A stretch of 64,000 nucleotides of DNA from Kingdonia uniflora (GCA_014058105.1 JACGCM010001655.1:2852001-2916000), one strand, 5' to 3'; positions 49,801 through 62,099 are shown, counted from the first letter of the stretch. A program made the numbers and translations. Notes: generated by a model not told the origin, from the letters alone.

Positions 49801-52800
49801 ATCTTACTCGTAGGATGGATGCTCAAATGGATCGAATGAAGGAGCTCAAAGCTGAGCTCGAAATAGAGAAACAAAAGAGGGTGGAAGATGCAAAAGATGT
49901 TGAAGAGCGGTATACAGAGCCGTCTGAACATGATGAGGTTATGTTACGAGCATGTGATGTATTGCGGGTAGAAACAGATTGCTTTGTCCAAACTTTTTAT
50001 AGCTTTGGGTTGACTATCACTGATGTAGAGCTTGACCGAAGTGGCAAATATAATGAGATAGTCTTTCCATCAGATGTAAAAGATGAAGTAGTGGCTGATG
50101 TTGCTAGTCTAGCCAATGTATCTACTTCGCCAACTGAACCAGTTCTTGCTGCTGATAAGAAATTGGATCCTCTATCTGAGGTAGAGATTAACCAAAATCT
50201 TTAATTAATCTGTGGTATTATGTTTCAAACTATGCTGGTCGTTTAACTTTGATGGGATTGCACTCTGTATGGTCGTAAAACTATTTAAGTTTGATAGACA
50301 CTTTAATATGTTCTTCTTGAATATTTGTATGATAACATAATATTTGTAATCTGTATAAAAGGTAGAGTGGTTGAGAAAAACTATTTTTGACCTGGAGAGA
50401 TCGTTAGGGCGAGGGATTCGGTGGCTCGTGTTCAACATGTATTAAATAAAAGGAGGGTTCTAGTATGAAAATTGATAGAGTTGAACTGTTTCAATGACCC
50501 GAGTGATAAGGCTAGGTGTCAAAAGATATTGGTGGCTCTGACATTGTATTTTTTGAGGTTGAAGTAGATAGTGAACAGAGTTTAAAAGAATCTTATGCAG
50601 AGCTCTTGAAGGAAAAATGTATAGTACCGGACCCAGTTCGAGTTATGTTTCTTGCTCAAGAAGTACGTAATCGCCATAGTATAGAGGCGAAGAAATGTTT
50701 AGCTCAAGCTGGGGTGTCTGTTATATAGGGTGATGTAGGACCTTTACCTGATGCTCTTGACTTTATGTAGGATAGAAGGGCAATGAGAATTGTATTCTTC
50801 AGGATAATAAAAAAGCAAATAGAAGTTCAACAGAAATTAAAGGGTGAGATAAGGGAGTTGCAAGATGTATTGACGCAACATATGGAACAAAAAATGTCTC
50901 TAGCGACTCAATTGTCAAAAGAAATAACTGTTCGAAAGAAGGTAGAAGGTGATGTGAGGGCATTAGATGTCGCATAAATAGAAATGCGCAATCATCTGCA
51001 CAAGGCACACATGCAGTTAAAATAGTATCTGTATCCGTTGCGAGCAAAAAGCACAGCTCGAACGGACCATGAACGCCATATAAAAAATGTGGTTAAATTT
51101 TATGGAGGGGAGCTGGGGAGGGTAGAAAAGGAATTTAGGAAGTATATAATGGGTTGTGGGAAGGATTTTGATGTGGAGAATGCAAAAGTTGAAAATATGT
51201 GGTTTTCGAAAGAAGAGGAGGATACAGTTGTTGAAATGCCAACTCCTAAGTCGAGAGATAATATGTTAGAAGAGGACGAAGAGGAGGTCGAGAGTTTGAT
51301 ACCTCGGTCTCGGTAAAAGCAATGCCAGTAAGAGGTGGTGACCTTTACAACTCTGATAGATGTTCAAGTAGAGACCTTGAAGAGGTCGAGAAACAAGGGG
51401 CAGTCTTCTCGTAGTTCGAAGATGCGAAAGTAGAATAGTCCAATGTCTTATGAGCCTTTATATGCATTAAATTTTGGTACACTATTTTTAAAATCAATGA
51501 AATATGATCTCTGTGATGATCATATAGATAGATATATGTATCAATCCGAATATTATATTGTTTGAAATGGACGAACCAATGTGATATATAATCTATTTGG
51601 TCGCATTGGATAGACCAATTAACGACCTCAAATATGTAATATGTTCAAGTATCGTATGAGATAATAGAATGTAAATTGTGATGCGTAACCTTTTTGACTA
51701 TGCAAACTATTATGTGTGTGAAAGTTGACTATTGTTGCAGGGTGAATTGGCAGAGTTGCAGAAGTAGTGTGAAGTGTTCTGTGCTTTAAACGAAAAACTG
51801 AACGCTGATCTAAATCGCCAATAGGAAACACTAAAAAATGTTACTATTTTAAAAGAAAGAATGGAAGTGATAATAATAGAAGAATGAAGTACAGCTGCGC
51901 GCTTGACTGAGAAACTGGAAGACAAATGGGCTGAACGAGCCACTGAGCTAAAAAAGATGGAAGAATTAAAAGAAGTTATAAGGAAAAAAGATTTAGAAAT
52001 TTTGGACATGTTGGGACGTATCAAACAGTAAGAGGCGGAGTTGAAGAAAGAAGAGGATAATGTTAAAGATTTACAATATCAGATAAATATACTTGAGGTT
52101 AAAATAACTGATTTACGAGCTACTGTCAAGGAAACAGATTAGCGTGCTCGTACATATGAAGGATTATGGTATACAACCAATATGAGTTTGAAAGAGGTAT
52201 AAGAATTTTGTGGTGAACATAACGAATTAATAAAGAGGTATTGGCCCCAAATATGTACTATGGAGAATACTATTCAAACATTGAATTTTGACATTTTAGA
52301 GTATCAATCGGAGAATGGAAAGTTGCGTGATGCGAAGGCCAAATTGGAGGTTGATCTGTTTAAAGCCTAGATAAATCTTGAGGAATATGCTCTAGAGAAA
52401 GTTTAGAATGAGTCTAAAATGAAGGGATCGATGGCTCTTATTGCCAATATGGACGAATTCATGACAGTGATGGAAACTCGTAATGAGGCAACATTGAATG
52501 AAAAATGAGTGCTTGAAGAACACTGCAAAAGTTTAGAATCCATGTTGAAAGAGGCTAACGAAAAACTTACAGAGTTTGTGCTTCCTGAGAAGGTGAAATC
52601 TGAGGCAAGTGATGTCAATGAGAGAGAGATGACGGCAGTGTTCTCTTTCTTTGTGTCCGAATTCAAGAGACTGAAGGCGGAAAGTAAAACTATATATGAC
52701 AACCTGGTTGCCAATGGTGTACAGTGTGAGATGCGGTTGATACGATTTGAGTACTTGGATTGTATGATGACAAAAATTGGTGCTCTTACGAAGAGTAAGG

Positions 52801-52877
52801 TTAAGAAGGAGTATACCTTTCTCGGTCTTTTGGCTAAGATCAAGTGTAGTACCTGTTCTTATCAGTTTAATATCTGA
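46840..52877 (+). pseudogene. Antisense extra gene of the Tat element (Transposase_28-like, coiled coil), broken
   Basis: This region runs opposite to gag-pol. Successive frames at 46,840-47,067, 48,169-48,561, 48,626-48,991, 49,135-49,719, 49,722-50,204, 50,516-51,316 and 52,509-52,877 read as one gene. Around 48,650-48,760, YGLRIHLTFFQKGVMNVLQ and CPAQLNEN resemble the 'putative gypsy-type transposon' domain (Transposase_28 family). A Lys/Arg-rich linker follows, then long Glu/Lys-rich heptad stretches from 49,780 to 52,800. A GT-AG intron at 49,041-49,121 joins NLS to SNPTLLPDN in frame. A second, at about 49,666-49,741, joins with a one-base shift in a GGGGG run. Many stops occur, for example TAG near 48,990. 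Tat elements such as Grande are known to carry antisense ORFs beyond pol; the function is unknown. Confidence 0.6.
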
Positions 52878-53379
52878 TACGTGGGCCAATGGTCCACGCG
52901 ATATTAAATTAATTTTTCATTGGGGGAGAGTCCACTATAATAGCTTGCTATTGGGGCTCTCGAGTGTCGCCTTAGCTTTGCACTATTGCAAGGGCTGACG
53001 CACCCATACCAAAAAAAAAAAGTTAAAGAAGGAAAACAAATTGTTACTGGGAGGATGCCAGAACTGATGCGCCGGCGAATGTCTGTGTGTGGGGAAAGCT
53101 CACGCGGTGACGTATTGTCTGATAGCTCAAATGATAGTTCGAGTGGTTGAAGAGGTCCGATTACTGTAAGAAAGAATGATGTGTACTATACCAATGAAAG
53201 TTTAGGAGATAAAGTATAGTAAAGTTGGACTGAAAATAGCATTAGTGAGCTGTATATATTTGTACTAACCTTTTAATGAACCAATTGTGGTGCAAAAGTT
53301 TGGTAGTCGTTTTATAGAACTACTGTAGGATAATTGGAAGTTGGTTTGGTAGAGGCAACAAATGAACAGTTGTGTGATA

Positions 53380-53655
53380 GAAGATTGGATTGGCTCGAAG
53401 CAACAAACGATCTGTAATTTAAATAGAAGATCGGATTAGTTCGAAGCAACAAATGATCTATAACGTAAATAGAAGATCGGATTGGCTCGAAGCAACAAAT
53501 GATCTGTAATGTAAATTGAAGATCAGAATGGCTTGAAGCAACAAATGATCTGTAATGTAAATTGAAGATCAGAATGTCTTGAAGCAATAAATGATCTGTA
53601 ATGTAAATAAAAGATCGGAATGGCTTGAAGCAACAAACGATTTGTAATATAATAG
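53380..53655. repeat. Six tandem copies of a 46-bp unit
   Basis: Units start at 53,380, 53,426, 53,472, 53,518, 53,564 and 53,610, each near GAAGATCGGATTGGCTCGAA…GATCTGTAATGTAAAT. The spacing is exactly 46 bases and copies differ by a few changes. A partial degenerate copy precedes them (about 53,345). They lie between the end of pol and the end of the antisense gene. 46 is not a multiple of three, so the array is not coding. Confidence 0.92.
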
Positions 53656-53931
53656 AATGGGGTGAACCCATTGGTAATCTGTATTGTTTAGACATGTAAT
53701 CTGTATATAGAAGTACTTGTATGATATATTAGATAAGTACTACAATATAAGGCAACCAAACACAAATATTTCATTGTTGTAAGATTGATATATAGAGAAT
53801 GTTTAGATAGAGTAATTTATGAAATAGTAGAAAGTACTCTGATGTAGGGCAATCAAACATAAGTATTTCATTGATGTAAGACCGACGTACAAGATGATAG
53901 ATTTATTAGAAAAGTACACTATGATAAATGA

Positions 53932-55095
53932 TTATCTTTGATATAACTTTAATCTCCTTGTATTCCAAGGATTAGGCACTCGTTCTCCAAGTTTTATGGT
54001 GAGGTCGTGGGAGCCAAGTCTACTTTTTCCAATAATGATAAAATGACCTTCCCATTTTTTTGTGAGCTTTCCCGTATTGACTTTCTTTCGGTGTTTTGGG
54101 ACTTCTCTGAGGAAGAGATCTTTAATTTCATATTCTCTATGACAAACTTGTTTGTTATAAAATCTGGCTAAAGCCTGATGGTATCTTCCTAAGTTCATGA
54201 TTGCTCTATCTCTCGTTTCTTCGATCCAATTCATATTACATACCAATTATAATTTATTTTCTTCGTCTGTCATTGTATGGTCACGTAATGGGTGATGATA
54301 TTGAGTTGGGATGATTGCTTCGGTACCGTATACCAACAAGAACGGCGTGCATCCAATCAATACTCGAGGTATTGTTCGATACGCCCATAACACATGAGGT
54401 AACTCTTGTACCCAATTACCCTTTTTCTCTGTCAAACGCTTTTTGATTCCGTCGACAATAGTTCGATTGGTGATTTTGGCCTGACCATTTTCTTGTGGGT
54501 AATATGGATTGGAAGGAGAGTGAATGATGTTGTACTGGTTGAGGAACTCAACGACTTTGGAGCCAATGAACTAAAGTTCATTATCGATTCTGATGAGGTG
54601 AGGGCATCCAAACCGTATTATGATGATTTCCCATATGAACTTGATGACTTCATCTTCACGTGTGTAACACAAAGGAACTGCTTTTACCCATTTAGTGAAG
54701 TAGTCCGTTGCTACTAGGAGGTGTTTCCTTTTTCCTGGTGTAGTGGGGAACTTTCTTACAAGGTCGAGGGCTCATCTTCTGAATGGCCAGACAACTTTGC
54801 TCGAATGCAGTTCCAAAGCTGGGGCTCGAATTTGGGGTCCATGTCACTTGCAGGCATCACACTTGCTTGCATATTCGATGGCTTGAGCTTTCATTTTAGG
54901 CCAAAATACACCTTGAGTAAGAGCTCGATTTGCTAAAGATCGTCCTGCTGTATGAGATCCACAAGTACCTTTGTGAAGTTTGTGCAAGAAGTCTTGAGCC
55001 TCTTTATCAAATAAACACTGGAGATAGGGTCTTGTCACTGATATTTTATAAAGAAAGTTATCAGCCACGACATATCGCTTAGCATTATCAAGCAC
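53932..55095 (-). pseudogene. Integrase of the Tat element
   Basis: On the minus strand the zinc-binding N-terminus shows His-Lys-Leu-His then CDACK (about 55,095-54,845). The core and C-terminal parts follow: WVQELPHVLWAYRTIPR and TPFLLVYGTEAIIP (54,420-54,310), then a C-terminal domain with KKWEGHFIIIGKS (about 54,060). Reading breaks in the catalytic core near 54,430-54,840 and at 54,246. No chromodomain is seen, as expected for Tat. Confidence 0.85.
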
Positions 55096-55176
55096 ACGTT
55101 TTCTTTTAGTAGGATCTTTGGGGAGTTCACCGTCAAACTTGTTTTGGGGCCCGATATATGTGAAAAAAGGTTGTCA

Positions 55177-55539
55177 TCAATCGTCCTCATCTTCTTTACC
55201 ACCCCCAGTATTAATAGAATTTGAACTGATGATGTTAATATTGGGGGTGGATATTACTTCGATCTTGAGATATCGAGCATCTGTTCTGAGAACTCCCACA
55301 AGATAGGCAAGGGAATCAGAATGTTTATTTTCTCTAAGAGGCAAATGCTCGATGGTAGCTTTCTTAAATTTGTTCATTCTGTCAGCTACTGTCGCGGCGT
55401 AATCAATCATTTTTTTAATTTTCTGAAACTTGTCTGTATAATGGTTTACTCTGAGTAAAGAGTCTGTGTATATAGATAGCTCGGGAACCTTTATTTCCAG
55501 AGCCATATCTAGACCGTAGATTAGTGCCTCATATTCCAT
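55177..55539 (-). pseudogene. Second (archaeal-type) RNase H domain of the Tat element
   Basis: The frame begins MEYEALIYGLDMALEIKVPE and contains IYTDSLLRVN, with the acidic residues (Glu and Asp) placed as in the additional RNase H found in Tat retrotransposons. It lies between the Ty3-type RNase H and integrase, which is the diagnostic position. Upstream the continuation to 55,890 is broken. Confidence 0.8.
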
Positions 55540-55895
55540 CTCATTGTTGGTAGCTTCGAAATTAAGGCTGATTGCTTTTTTAATTTTGTCATTGGAAGGT
55601 GTGATAAGGACGATGTCGATGCCTGACCCCGCAAGTCTGGCAGAACCATTAGTTAGAAGGCACCAACCTTTTTTGGATATCCAATCTGACTTTTCTTCGA
55701 ACTGCTTTTCATTGATCTCTGTACTATCTTCTTCCCAGTCAGGATCTTCTACTGGGAAGTATGTTACTGCTTGGCCTTTTTCAGAATATCGTGGTTCGAA
55801 ACGTATATCGTGCTCACCAAGAGTTACCGACCATTACTGTACTCGTTTGGATTTCTCTCTTTTGGACAAGATTTTGCACAATAATTTGTCATTAC

Positions 55896-57000
55896 TCAAA
55901 CTGAGTGAGCTTGAAAGTAATATTTTAACTTTTGTGACGTGTAAACGAGAGCTAACAAAAGTTTATCGATCTTGGTATACCGTGATTCTGCTGGAGTGAG
56001 AGTTTTACTGATGAAGTAAACAGGTTTTTCTGTCTTTTTGTCGAGTCGAATGATGACTGAACTCAATGACTCATCAGTAACGGCAAGATATATGGTTATG
56101 AGCTCCTCTCCTTTCTTGGGTGTACTCATCACTGGTGGTTTACCTAAATAGCGTTTGAGCTCCTAAAATGCTGCTTCACATTCTGCAGTCCACTCAACCT
56201 CAGGATCCTTTTTAGTTTTCTTTTTCTTTGTCCCTTCACGTAATAGGTCGAATAACCATTGACACCGATCTGAAGACTTGGAAAAAAATGGTTGATTGCT
56301 GCTATCTTGCCAGCAAACTTTTGTACGTCTTTCTTTGTCTTTGGAGAAGGCATAAATAATAGTGCACACATACGATCTGGGTCTGCCTTGCTTATTGATC
56401 AAATATCCCAAGAATTTGCCTGATTGGACTCCGAACTGGCACCTGTCAAGTTTTAGTCTCATTTTGTAAAAATGAAGAATTTTGAAATTTGTGTGTAAAT
56501 CTGCGAGATGGTTCTCCTTCTTGAGAGTTTTACACAACATATCATCAATGTAAACTTTCATCATTTTTCTAAGATAGTCTTTGAACATCTGTGTCATCAA
56601 TCTTTGATAAGTAGCTCCTACGTTCTTGAGTCCGAAAGGCATGACTTTGTGGCAATACAAACTATGCTCTCTAATGAATGCCATTTTTTCTTGGTCTTCA
56701 GGTAACAGTGGTATCTGGTTGTACCCTGATGCAGCGTCTATCATGGATTAGTGTTCATGCCATGCGGTACAATCGAGCAGATGATTGATGATAGGTAGTG
56801 GAAAACCATCCTTCGGAGTATGTTAATTGAGGTCTGTGAAATTTACGCCGACACCAATTTTTATATTTTTCTTCGATACTGCAGCAATGTTCGAGATCCC
56901 TTCTGGGTAGTTGGCTTTTCGGATAAAACCAACTTCAATGAGTTTATCGATCTCCTTGTTGACTTTTTCTCAGAGTCGTGGTGCTAAAGTTTTCTATTTT
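55896..57000 (-). pseudogene. Reverse transcriptase and RNase H of the Tat element
   Basis: The RT part (about 57,000-56,145) shows MIDAASGYNQIPLLPED, AFIREHSLYCHKVMPFGLKN and the catalytic YIDDML, then KFLGYLINKQG. A frameshift near 56,390 separates the next segment (KFAGKIAAINHF). RNase H follows at 56,132-55,896 (PVYFISKTLTPAESRYTKIDKL and LVYTSQKLKYYF). A stop at about 56,744 lies just before the SGYNQ motif. Confidence 0.9.
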
Positions 57001-57377
57001 TTTTTGACTGCCTCAACTTTATCTTTCAAATTAAGTTTATGACAAGCCAAATTAGGATCAATGCCTGGCATTTCGTGAAATGTCCAAGCGAAGACATCAC
57101 TGTTGTCTATGAGAAATTGAATAAGTGCCTTACACTTTATTATGGGCAAAAAAGTTCCAATGTAGGTGTCATTTTTAGCTCCACTGATCTTGACGTATTC
57201 TGTGATTTCTGTACTTGGCAGTTTATGTTCTGTAGAGTTTTTTGTAATGTTCCCTATGGTTTTCTATAATTGCTATGCAAGTTGTGGTATGGATGGTTCT
57301 ATTATAGTGGTAACATAATTTTTACAGGCTCGGGCTAGCTTCTGACTGCTCTTTATCTCGTAAATGCCGCCGTTCCA

Positions 57378-57668
57378 TTAGAATCGTAGTGCCAAATGAT
57401 AGGTTGATAGGATTGCTCGCATGTTATACAACCAACAACGTCCCATGATCCATAGATAATGTGATCGTGTATTGATAACGTAGAATATCACATCGACAGT
57501 TGCTGGACCAGCTATTGCAGGAAGTCTAATCTTTCCTACCCATTCTTCCTTAGAATCATTGAACCCACTGATGTCGATGTCACTAGGTTGAACTTTGTCG
57601 GCCAGTCCCATCTGATCAATTCTGCCCTGGAAAAGTAATTCGATGCTACTGCCAGTATCCACCATCAT
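57378..57668 (-). pseudogene. Aspartic protease of the Tat element
   Basis: The minus-strand frame starts MMVDTGSSIELLF, the catalytic Asp-Thr-Gly-Ser of a retropepsin, and continues with IRLPAIAG and a strand-rich segment. It is one catalytic half, as expected for a homodimer. Links to Gag (58,118) and RT (57,000) are interrupted by stops. Confidence 0.85.
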
Positions 57669-58117
57669 TGTATGTAGTAGACATTCTTCATTTTCAACGT
57701 GATCAAGAGCGCATCATGATGAAGAAAGTTGACATGTAGAACGTCTTAATCGTCGAAAGAGATCCTTGTACATTGGGAACTAGATGCGGGATCGTGACAT
57801 TGGCCAAAATGTTATGTTTTGAATATGACTGACCTATTAATGGTATGTGTTTTGATAAAGTGGTTGAGGAAGATATGATGCAAATGTTTCTCCTCGGCTA
57901 CTTCTTCGACCTGTACGATCTCTGTGGTAAGCTTATAACTCTCATTTTTGTAACTTTCCACATCCACGATGTATTCATTCATTCTGCCATCCGCAAAAAT
58001 TTACTCTAACAGTTGCTGTAAAGCGAAACAATGTTCTGTCTCATGATGTCGGACTTGCGGTGTATGTAATATGGCCTGTTCTCGATAGCTTAGAGATACT
58101 GGGCATTTCAAAAAAAC

Positions 58118-59340
58118 TTATCCTTCTGATGCATAAGATATGTTGGCTATGGTAACAGTCATATTGGGAATACAGGGTTTCGGTATATTACTGCCTTTCT
58201 GAGTTCGATTGTAATTAGATTTGGTCCTTTTCCTATCTCCTCCCTTATCAACAGTGCGACTAAAATCTTGCTCCGTGGATTGATCTTTTGCCGTCAAGGT
58301 CGATTTATGAGTTTTCTGTCTTACGGACACCATCCTTTCAAGATCAATATATCCGTTGACCTTCTCAATCATGTACTCCAAGGTTATTGGTTTGTTTAGA
58401 ATTAGGTATTCCTTTGCCCTACTATCCACAAACAAAGCATTAGTGAATGTTGAAATAGTAATCTTCCCGTCGAGTCGGTCCACCCTTCTGGCCAACTCCA
58501 AGAATTTATTTGTCAGCGTTTTGAGCTTCTCTCCTGATGTTTGCTTAAGGCTGAACATAGAATATAGGTTCTCCTCCTTGTCTCTGTTGTGCAAATAGTT
58601 CTTGATGGAAAGTTCCCGCAGTTGTTCAAATGATGTAATTGATCCTTCTGGAAGTGTATGAAACCACTGCAAAGGCTCGCCTAGTAAACTGGTAGGATAA
58701 AGCTGGCATAGAATGTGGCTGGATGTAGAATGTAAGCCGAGAGCATCCTAGAATTCTTAAACGTGCTCCACTGGATTATTTCTGTGAAACCGGTGAGAAC
58801 CTCGCCATCCAATAATTCCTGAGCAATCGGGTTCTTCTGTAATCTATTGTGAATGTCTTTAGTGTTTTGGGAATGAGCATCGAACAACTCTTTGATACGC
58901 TTTTTTGACATGTTCATGAGTTACGTATTGCCGAGCTGTAGTGGTTGGTTGTGGGACGTGTCCTTCACTTAATCGCTCACATGCCAGAATATGAATTCTT
59001 CCCCGGGGTGGATCTTTTACTTGTCGGATTCCAGCAAGACCTCCATCAACTTCTTGGTGGACTTCATGTACTAAAGCTGGCTCGTCCCTAGGTTGCTTAT
59101 GATTAGATTGAACTTCACCTCCCAGATTATTGGCATGAGGTCCTATTCTATCGAGAATAGAAATTTGCGAACCAGCTGGCTGCACGCCTTTGTTCTTCTG
59201 TGCTGCTATCTATTGACCCTGCAGAGTTTTTAACGTGTCTTGAACACCTGCCAGCTGTAGTTCTAGAGCGGCTCACAATTTTGCTAATATGGTGTTATCT
59301 TCTCCTAGAGAAATTGGCGTACTCTGGCATAAAAACGTCA
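58118..59340 (-). pseudogene. Gag of the Tat element
   Basis: The frames 59,185-58,859, 58,917-58,681 and 58,672-58,118 join into one Gag. The retrotransposon Gag core is clear: MQWFHTLPEGSITSFEQL, FSLKQTSGEKLKTLTNKF, and TISTFTNALFVDSRAKEYL. It lies just downstream of the primer site of the 5' LTR. At least two frame breaks are present. Confidence 0.85.
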
Positions 59341-59412
59341 TTTCGTAGAGAGAAAATAAGTTGTTTCTGAGACAATGAGTTTGAGAACTTTGTTCCTAGA
59401 GACGGTGCCAAA

Positions 59413-59984
59413 TGTAATAGCCTAATTTCATTATCCAGACTTAGTCTTTATACCAAAGATACTAAGAACACTAATAAATAGTGAATAATAGTTGACACAA
59501 AAGTTTATCGTAGAAAACCTTTGAATAGGTTAAAAACCACGACCTCTCTTGAGGATTTTTAGAAAGATAAAGAGATCTTATTAAGATTTGCTAGCTATTA
59601 CAAAGTATGTTCTAAATATTCGAGTATAGAGTGTTAGAGTTAAGATTTCGCTGTCCTCCATCTTAAATTCTTTGGTCCTATTCATAGGTCTTATAATATG
59701 ACTGTTTGACGACCATTATTATCCTTAATGATGGACGTTATAATGTATATTTGATAATCTTTGACCTGATTGTGTAACGGTCTGATCTTGCTATTCTGTA
59801 ACAGCTTTATTGATGGTTGTGCATTTGTTGGCTCAAACTGCTGATGTAGAGGTCGAAAGTGACGACTAGAACTCTGTAACTGTAATGTGTCATACACTAT
59901 GCCACGTGTATGTTGATGAGGTCGAGTGGTCGTATGATGGTCAAAGATGAAGTATGAGTCTGAGATGCAGAATATGCCACTAAA
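59413..59984 (-). repeat. 5' LTR of the Tat-type element
   Basis: 572 bp and the same length as the left LTR. The terminal CA has mutated to AA, and GTCTC follows immediately (59,985-59,989). On the minus strand this LTR precedes the primer-binding site and Gag. Confidence 0.95.
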
Positions 59985-62099
59985 GTCTCCTCATTCAGCC
60001 TTTCTACCATCTTGTTTAAATGCTTATCTCTAATCTTAACAATCCAACTGTTAAATGATTATGATAAATTATTGGTCACATGCTCACACTTTGTAGAAGC
60101 ATCAAAGTAAGACTTACACCAGGATTCATATGGCTCCCTTTTTAACCATGCTTTTGCATCAGGTTCTTCAACTCCCAACTTGTCAAAATTTTCTTTCATT
60201 ACAGATTTTTTGTATACCTTTGATGCATTCCGAGCCAATGTCATCAAATAAGTACATCTGTACAGTTGCTTGAAGTTTTTGTACATGTGCCTAAAGCAAA
60301 ATCTATGATTGGAATGAGGGAACACTTGTAAAACTGCCTTAACAAGACCCTTTTATCTATCAGATATGAATGTCAATTTAGATGGGTGTAAGGTGAGCTG
60401 GCCTTGCACCAAAGTTAAGAACTTTATCCATGTAGCTTGATACTCACTTCTACAAAGAAACACTACTATAGGGAAAAGACCATTATTTGCATCAAGATAT
60501 ATGATGCTCAAACATTGGCCTCCATACTTGCCTTTCAAGAAACATCCATTTAGACCAAGAATTGGCCTACAACTCTTGGTGAACCAATCTAAAGCTGCCT
60601 TAAAACTAATACACATGTCTGTAAACTTAAGATTACCATCTTCCTTACAAGTAGCAATACTACCAGAGTTTGATTTTTGAATCTGAACACATAGTTTTAG
60701 ACATAAAGCATAACATTTATCATATGACCTCACTATCTTCTCCATCACCATGTTCCTTGCATTCCACGCCGTATAATATGAAACTCTTACTCTAAATCTT
60801 CTATACATAATATCAGATATCTACATTGGCTTTGTTGTACTTGCATCTCTGATTAGATTCTCAATCTCCTTTGCAACCCAAATAGTATTTGGATTTCTGT
60901 TCAATATACAATTTTTACTACTATACTGATGTATAAAATGCCCATTTTTAAGTATCATGGTGTGGCCATCATTTAACCTTGTTATGAACACCCACCAAGG
61001 ATAACTTGGTCTCTCTTTATACACATATTTAATCCTCTTACTTTCAATCTTCTTTTGTCTAAATATGAACCTCTGAGTAATTGCAAAATTCCTCATAAAT
61101 GACCTATACTCAGATATATTTGGCCACTCTATCCCAATTGTCAATATAGACTCTGGTGCTTGAGGTGGCAGAAAGGGTTCCTCATCTTCATGATCTTCTT
61201 TTTATAAAAGTTTGAAGAACCCATCATAAAATTTCTATTATCAGCGAAACCTTCATGATCTTCTATATGATCCATTGTAGGAACATCATCACCATCCTGT
61301 GATGTATGGCTACTATAATAGTCTTCTTCAACATCTACATTGTCAAAGAATGAGTTCTTAGTTAAGTCTTCAAACTCATTGTTCTCAAACTGCCTCATAA
61401 GCTCATCTCTTGTCCATCTTGCAACTTCCTCATCAACATTATCTACATCCTCCTCCTTAATTTCAACTTCTTCTTCACTGGCATAGTCTTTGATTAAATC
61501 ATCAAGCTCTTCATCTGAAAGGTAATAAGCCCTAACCTTCTTCACCTTAGATTTTTGTGATTTGGTTTTTGCTTTTCTCTTTAAGAATTTTGCATTAAAA
61601 GCCTTAAAAGTATGCACTTTTAATGGTCTAGTTGTCTTCTCTAAACATCTAGTAGATTTTTTTTCTTGATTTTTAGTTTATCATATCCTAATTGTAACGG
61701 TGATTCTTCAACGGGGATTATCACTATTTTAGGTGTTTCCTCTGTTTCTATGAAAACTCTGTAATACCCATGAATTGAGTCTTCCTGAATGTGCCTAAAC
61801 ATCAACTTAACTTCTAAATCATTACTAACAGCATGCAAAACACCGTCTACAATATATAACAACCCAATCACCCCCCCTCACACTCAAAAAAAAATATTAT
61901 CTGGACCATGCTCATCGTCTATCCTTGTAGCAATTAACCCGAACTGTTTCACAAAACTAATATTTACAGGCACAGTTAAGACTAAATAACTACCACCCTT
62001 GTATTGAACCACTCTGTACCCACTCTTATATGGTTCATCCCACTCCCCACCATACTTAATTACTAGGCGAAATATCTCATATATTTTATCATTAGACAT
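59985..62099 (-). pseudogene. Mutator-like (MuDR/MURA) transposase, N-terminal and core parts
   Basis: On the minus strand it runs from 62,099 (MSNDKIYEIFRLVIKYGG) through an acidic region with YYLSDEELDDLI (about 61,530), a MuDR zinc/DNA-binding part (WPNISEYRSFMRNFAI near 61,120; IWVAKEIENLI near 60,860), to the transposase core (LDWFTKSCRPILGLNGCFLKG near 60,560; ATWIKFLTLV; FPHSNHRFCFRHMYKNFK near 60,310; SFNSWIVKIRDKH near 60,040). The first catalytic Asp is Asn (AAT, 60,548-60,550). Stops lie at 60,353-60,355 and before 60,059. It ends at the retrotransposon border without the C-terminal SWIM zinc finger, and no such continuation is seen left of 44,545. It is therefore inactive and truncated. 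Confidence 0.88.

Larger units (their letters stand above)
44550..59984 (-). mobile_element. Ty3/Gypsy retrotransposon, Tat lineage, 15.4 kb
   Basis: Both LTRs are 572 bp (44,550-45,121 and 59,413-59,984) and are flanked by GTCTC (44,545-44,549 and 59,985-59,989). On the minus strand the LTR starts TGTAGTGG and ends ATTACA. A primer site TGGCACCGTC follows the 5' LTR (right side), and a purine tract GAGAGGGGGCGG precedes the 3' LTR (left side). The order Gag, protease, RT, RNase H, second RNase H, integrase, then a long extra region is typical of Tat. By eye I count about 53 differences between LTRs (roughly 9%), so it is not a young insertion. All coding parts carry stops or shifts, so it is inactive on its own. 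Confidence 0.92.

Noticed and set aside
48169..50204. Independent host genes encoding coiled-coil proteins
   Set aside because: The frames lie between the LTRs of one element with a shared target duplication, carry stops, and resemble known extra ORFs of Tat elements.
53380..53655. CRISPR-like regularly spaced repeats
   Set aside because: The units abut with no unique spacers, the context is a plant retrotransposon and no cas genes exist; it is an ordinary tandem repeat.
54406..55999. Plus-strand open frames opposite integrase and RNase H
   Set aside because: They are shadows of the minus-strand pol domains, which match known motifs.
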